Assembly (NCBI GenBank): GCA_022113835.1
Contig: JAILWY010000024.1
Location: 7,444,501-7,508,500, forward strand
Length of the DNA: 64,000 nucleotides
Direction: 5' to 3'
Source: Atopsyche davidsoni
Taxonomy: Eukaryota; Arthropoda; Insecta; Trichoptera; Hydrobiosidae
Of this stretch, positions 61,926 through 64,000 are shown in pieces; position 1 is the stretch's first letter, and every line of letters starts with the position of its first letter. The position numbers and the translations under genes are program-made. A model generated the notes under the pieces. The model was given only the letters and a program-made list of their open reading frames with translations. It made no database searches and was not told the origin of the DNA.

Positions 61926-62279
61926 ATGGCGAGCGTGAAAAACCTGGTCGAGCACAAAGCGATCGTCGAAAAGAAAAAACTGAATACCTTCAAAAGATCA
62001 CTTAGCCTAATCAAATTTTACCGACGGCAGATCGATGGAGTAGTATCCGAAAATAGAGTAAATAGGCAAGGCGGAACACTAACAGTAATATCATATCGTA
62101 CTAAATGTATGAAAGCGACCGAAAGCGGACGGGGAGCGGCGGAGCGCCTCGCGCAAAGGGAAGGCCTCGGCTGTACGGGCAAAGGGGATATTAAAAGCGG
62201 GGCGGGGCGACACATGTACGAGATAATTAATACCGGCCCGGAACATCGTACATATGAGTTTTCCCTGACGCGGGAGTAG
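61926..62279 (+). CDS. candidate 117-residue ORF, unrecognised
   Basis: ATG at 61926 has a good Kozak context (ACA before, G after) and an in-frame TAA 18 bases upstream. The frame runs 117 codons to a TAG ending at 62279. The first half, MASVKNLVEHKAIVEKKKLN onward, is Lys-rich and comes from DNA of ordinary composition. The second half enters a GC-rich block and is Gly/Arg/Glu-rich. No domain, signal peptide or membrane span. Single-exon small gene or chance. Confidence 0.2.
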   Translation: MASVKNLVEHKAIVEKKKLNTFKRSLSLIKFYRRQIDGVVSENRVNRQGGTLTVISYRTKCMKATESGRGAAERLAQREGLGCTGKGDIKSGAGRHMYEIINTGPEHRTYEFSLTRE

Positions 62280-64000
62280 TCTGGGTGTGCAGTCTCCGGC
62301 TGTCGGCTCGACGCCCGGGAGAAAGGCGGCCAGGTAGCTGCGAATTACGCGGCGATTGTTAGCGGCGCGGGGAAAAAAGTGCGCTAAGGTAAACACGATT
62401 TCGCTCTATTGGCAAATCGCATTACACGCGTCGAGTTTCTTTTTCCATTGTTAATCAGGACACGGTGGAAAAAAGCACTTACGACACGGCAGCGCCGGTG
62501 TCGCGCGCTGGAGTCGCGATCGATCGCCGGCCGCGATAAAGGAGTCCCGTTTTTATTAGATAATATTCCACACGAAATTAATTAGGTAGATATCCTCCGC
62601 GATACTCCTGCGGGCCGCGTTTAATTAGCCGAGCGGAGTCGCGGCTGACGTCACGCAATTAATGATATCGGCGGAAGGAGAGGTCGTGTGCCCTCAGCGA
62701 GGCGCCGCTCGCCTACCTTCCGCTTTTGGGATCCGACAGGTGAAGCTGTGAAATCGATTGATTACTCGTTACGTTTCGGAATTTCAATAGAAATTCAGTT
62801 AAAAGATCAAATAGAGTGCAAATGGTGCGCGGCTGTGACCGCAGTGCGAGGTAATGACGCGGTTCTAGTCGAGTAGTAGTGCAGAATGCTTTCCCTCGCC
62901 CGCCTGTGGGCTCGGAAAAGCGCGGCCTCAGCGGAGTCTAATCGAGATCGGCGCAGATCAATCGACATCGACGCGGGGCGTGCGGAACGGCGGGTGTCGA
63001 GTGTCGTGTTTACGCCTCAAGTAATGGGCGGTATGATTTATCGGTCGCTTAATCGCAATCAACGCCCGCCCCGAAACAAGTCGCCAAAGAATTATAACGC
63101 ACGAGGGGCGGGAGCGGCTAACTGTGATTTATAGTCACCGTGTGCAGCGGCACACTCGCCACCGCGCTTCGCAGCACTTCGTGGCGGAAGTTATCGACCA
63201 GAAGTTCAGACCACAATGCGTTACATCGATATTTATACTAGTTTAATATTGATTATGTATACACAATTGAAACCACTTTCATCGTAGTTACGTCTCAAAA
63301 GTATGCTACGGTGTATATGGATGCAAGTGAAAAGTATCGTGGGCATTCAAACAGCATTCGCTCTTAATCTTTTTCTAATATTTCTAGTACGATCGCAATG
63401 ATAAAGCTGTTCTCTCGCTATTTGCCCGAATCGTCACTAAGGCATGAGCAACCACGGGAACAAGCGACAGACAATCTGCCGGCGGCCGCCGCGGCGCACT
63501 TAATCCCTCCGTACTTTTAGCGCGGATTTTTATTTTGTTCAATTGTGTTTTAATTACGCGCCATATTTAACGCGCTTTCTTTTAGCTTTGTGTGCTCCTC
63601 TTTAATGTGTTTTAATAGCGTTCGGCGTGCTCGGGGAGCGAGAGCGCTGTCGTCCTGCGAGTAATATATTTTTTATTTATTTATGAGGTTTTAAAATAAA
63701 AAACAACAGTTTAATGTGAAAATTGGAATTTAAATACTGTGAAAATACGCGCTCGCTTAACAATGCCCGTAACCCGGTTTAAATTTAAGCGGGCGGGACG
63801 GGCTGTAACGTTTTGGCGATCGCCGCAGTGTGCGGCACGAGAACTGCTAACATTTCAAATAAACTTGCAAAATGGTATTCGAAAGGCTGAGTTATAGATT
63901 ATTTTCTCCTCGCATTCATTATTTACGTACAAGAATTGTTTTTAATCAAAAGGTAAAAAGTAATAAACTAATCTACAATATAATCATTTAAACTTTAAAT
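62280..64000. other. non-coding DNA
   Basis: GC-rich to about 63180 and again at 63470-63660, AT-rich between and at the right edge. ORFs at 62688-62876 and 62886-63134 (+) are short, partly Arg-rich and unsupported. No gene recognised. Confidence 0.5.
62646..62653. promoter_or_regulatory. CRE site TGACGTCA
   Basis: Full 8-bp CREB/ATF palindrome in a GC-rich island, followed by ATTAATGAT homeodomain-like sequence. No transcript recognised nearby. Confidence 0.25.

Overview
This 64 kb window looks like nuclear DNA of an arthropod, most likely an insect, with Lepidoptera favoured. There is no operon-like packing, no ribosome binding sites and almost no long ORF with protein-like composition. 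AT-rich stretches full of homopolymers and TAAT-type motifs alternate with short CpG-rich, GC-rich islands of about 0.1 to 1 kb. CpG is plentiful in the islands, so the sequence is not strongly CpG-depleted. One dispersed element (8054-8311) ends in the ACATACAAAC-type tail and TATTATTATAGTAG-type 3' end that I associate with insect, especially lepidopteran, interspersed repeats. This assignment is inference; no diagnostic gene identifies the species.

The best-supported gene feature is one coding exon on the minus strand, 5470 down to 5297. It has a start codon in good context after an in-frame stop, 58 codons of which 52 end in G or C, and a consensus splice donor. I do not recognise the protein. 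Its transcript would run leftward out of the window. The DNA left of it (to position 1) would then be its first coding intron, and the GC-rich DNA to its right (5471 to about 5950) its promoter or 5' UTR. That upstream DNA includes a dense cluster of CACGC (GCGTG) sites.

The rest of the window, about 6 to 64 kb, has no gene I can call firmly. It reads as intergenic or intronic DNA of a gene-poor, probably developmental-type locus. I list several candidate exons at low confidence: 57654-57713 (-), 43682-43861 (-), 35664-35820 (-), 46117-46508 (+, two exons), 31692-32178 (+, two exons), 61926-62279 (+) and 52-144 (-). A window this long will show some ORFs with plausible splice signals by chance, so each needs RNA-seq or homology to be believed. 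I do not claim that they belong to one gene.

Non-coding structure is clearer. There are minisatellites with periods of 5, 6, 8, 10, 11 and 12 bp; three of them share a GGCACGG core. There are strand-asymmetric G/C tracts able to form quadruplexes, several perfect stem-loops, and an 89-bp near-perfect fold-back hairpin at 18397-18485 whose arm sequence recurs at 42740. A 22-bp palindrome centred on a CRE lies next to GC boxes at 10965-10986. Two decayed tRNA-like (SINE-type) relics are also present. I found no CRISPR array, no intact transposase or reverse transcriptase, no rRNA and no convincing functional tRNA. I found no evidence of a novel multi-gene system.
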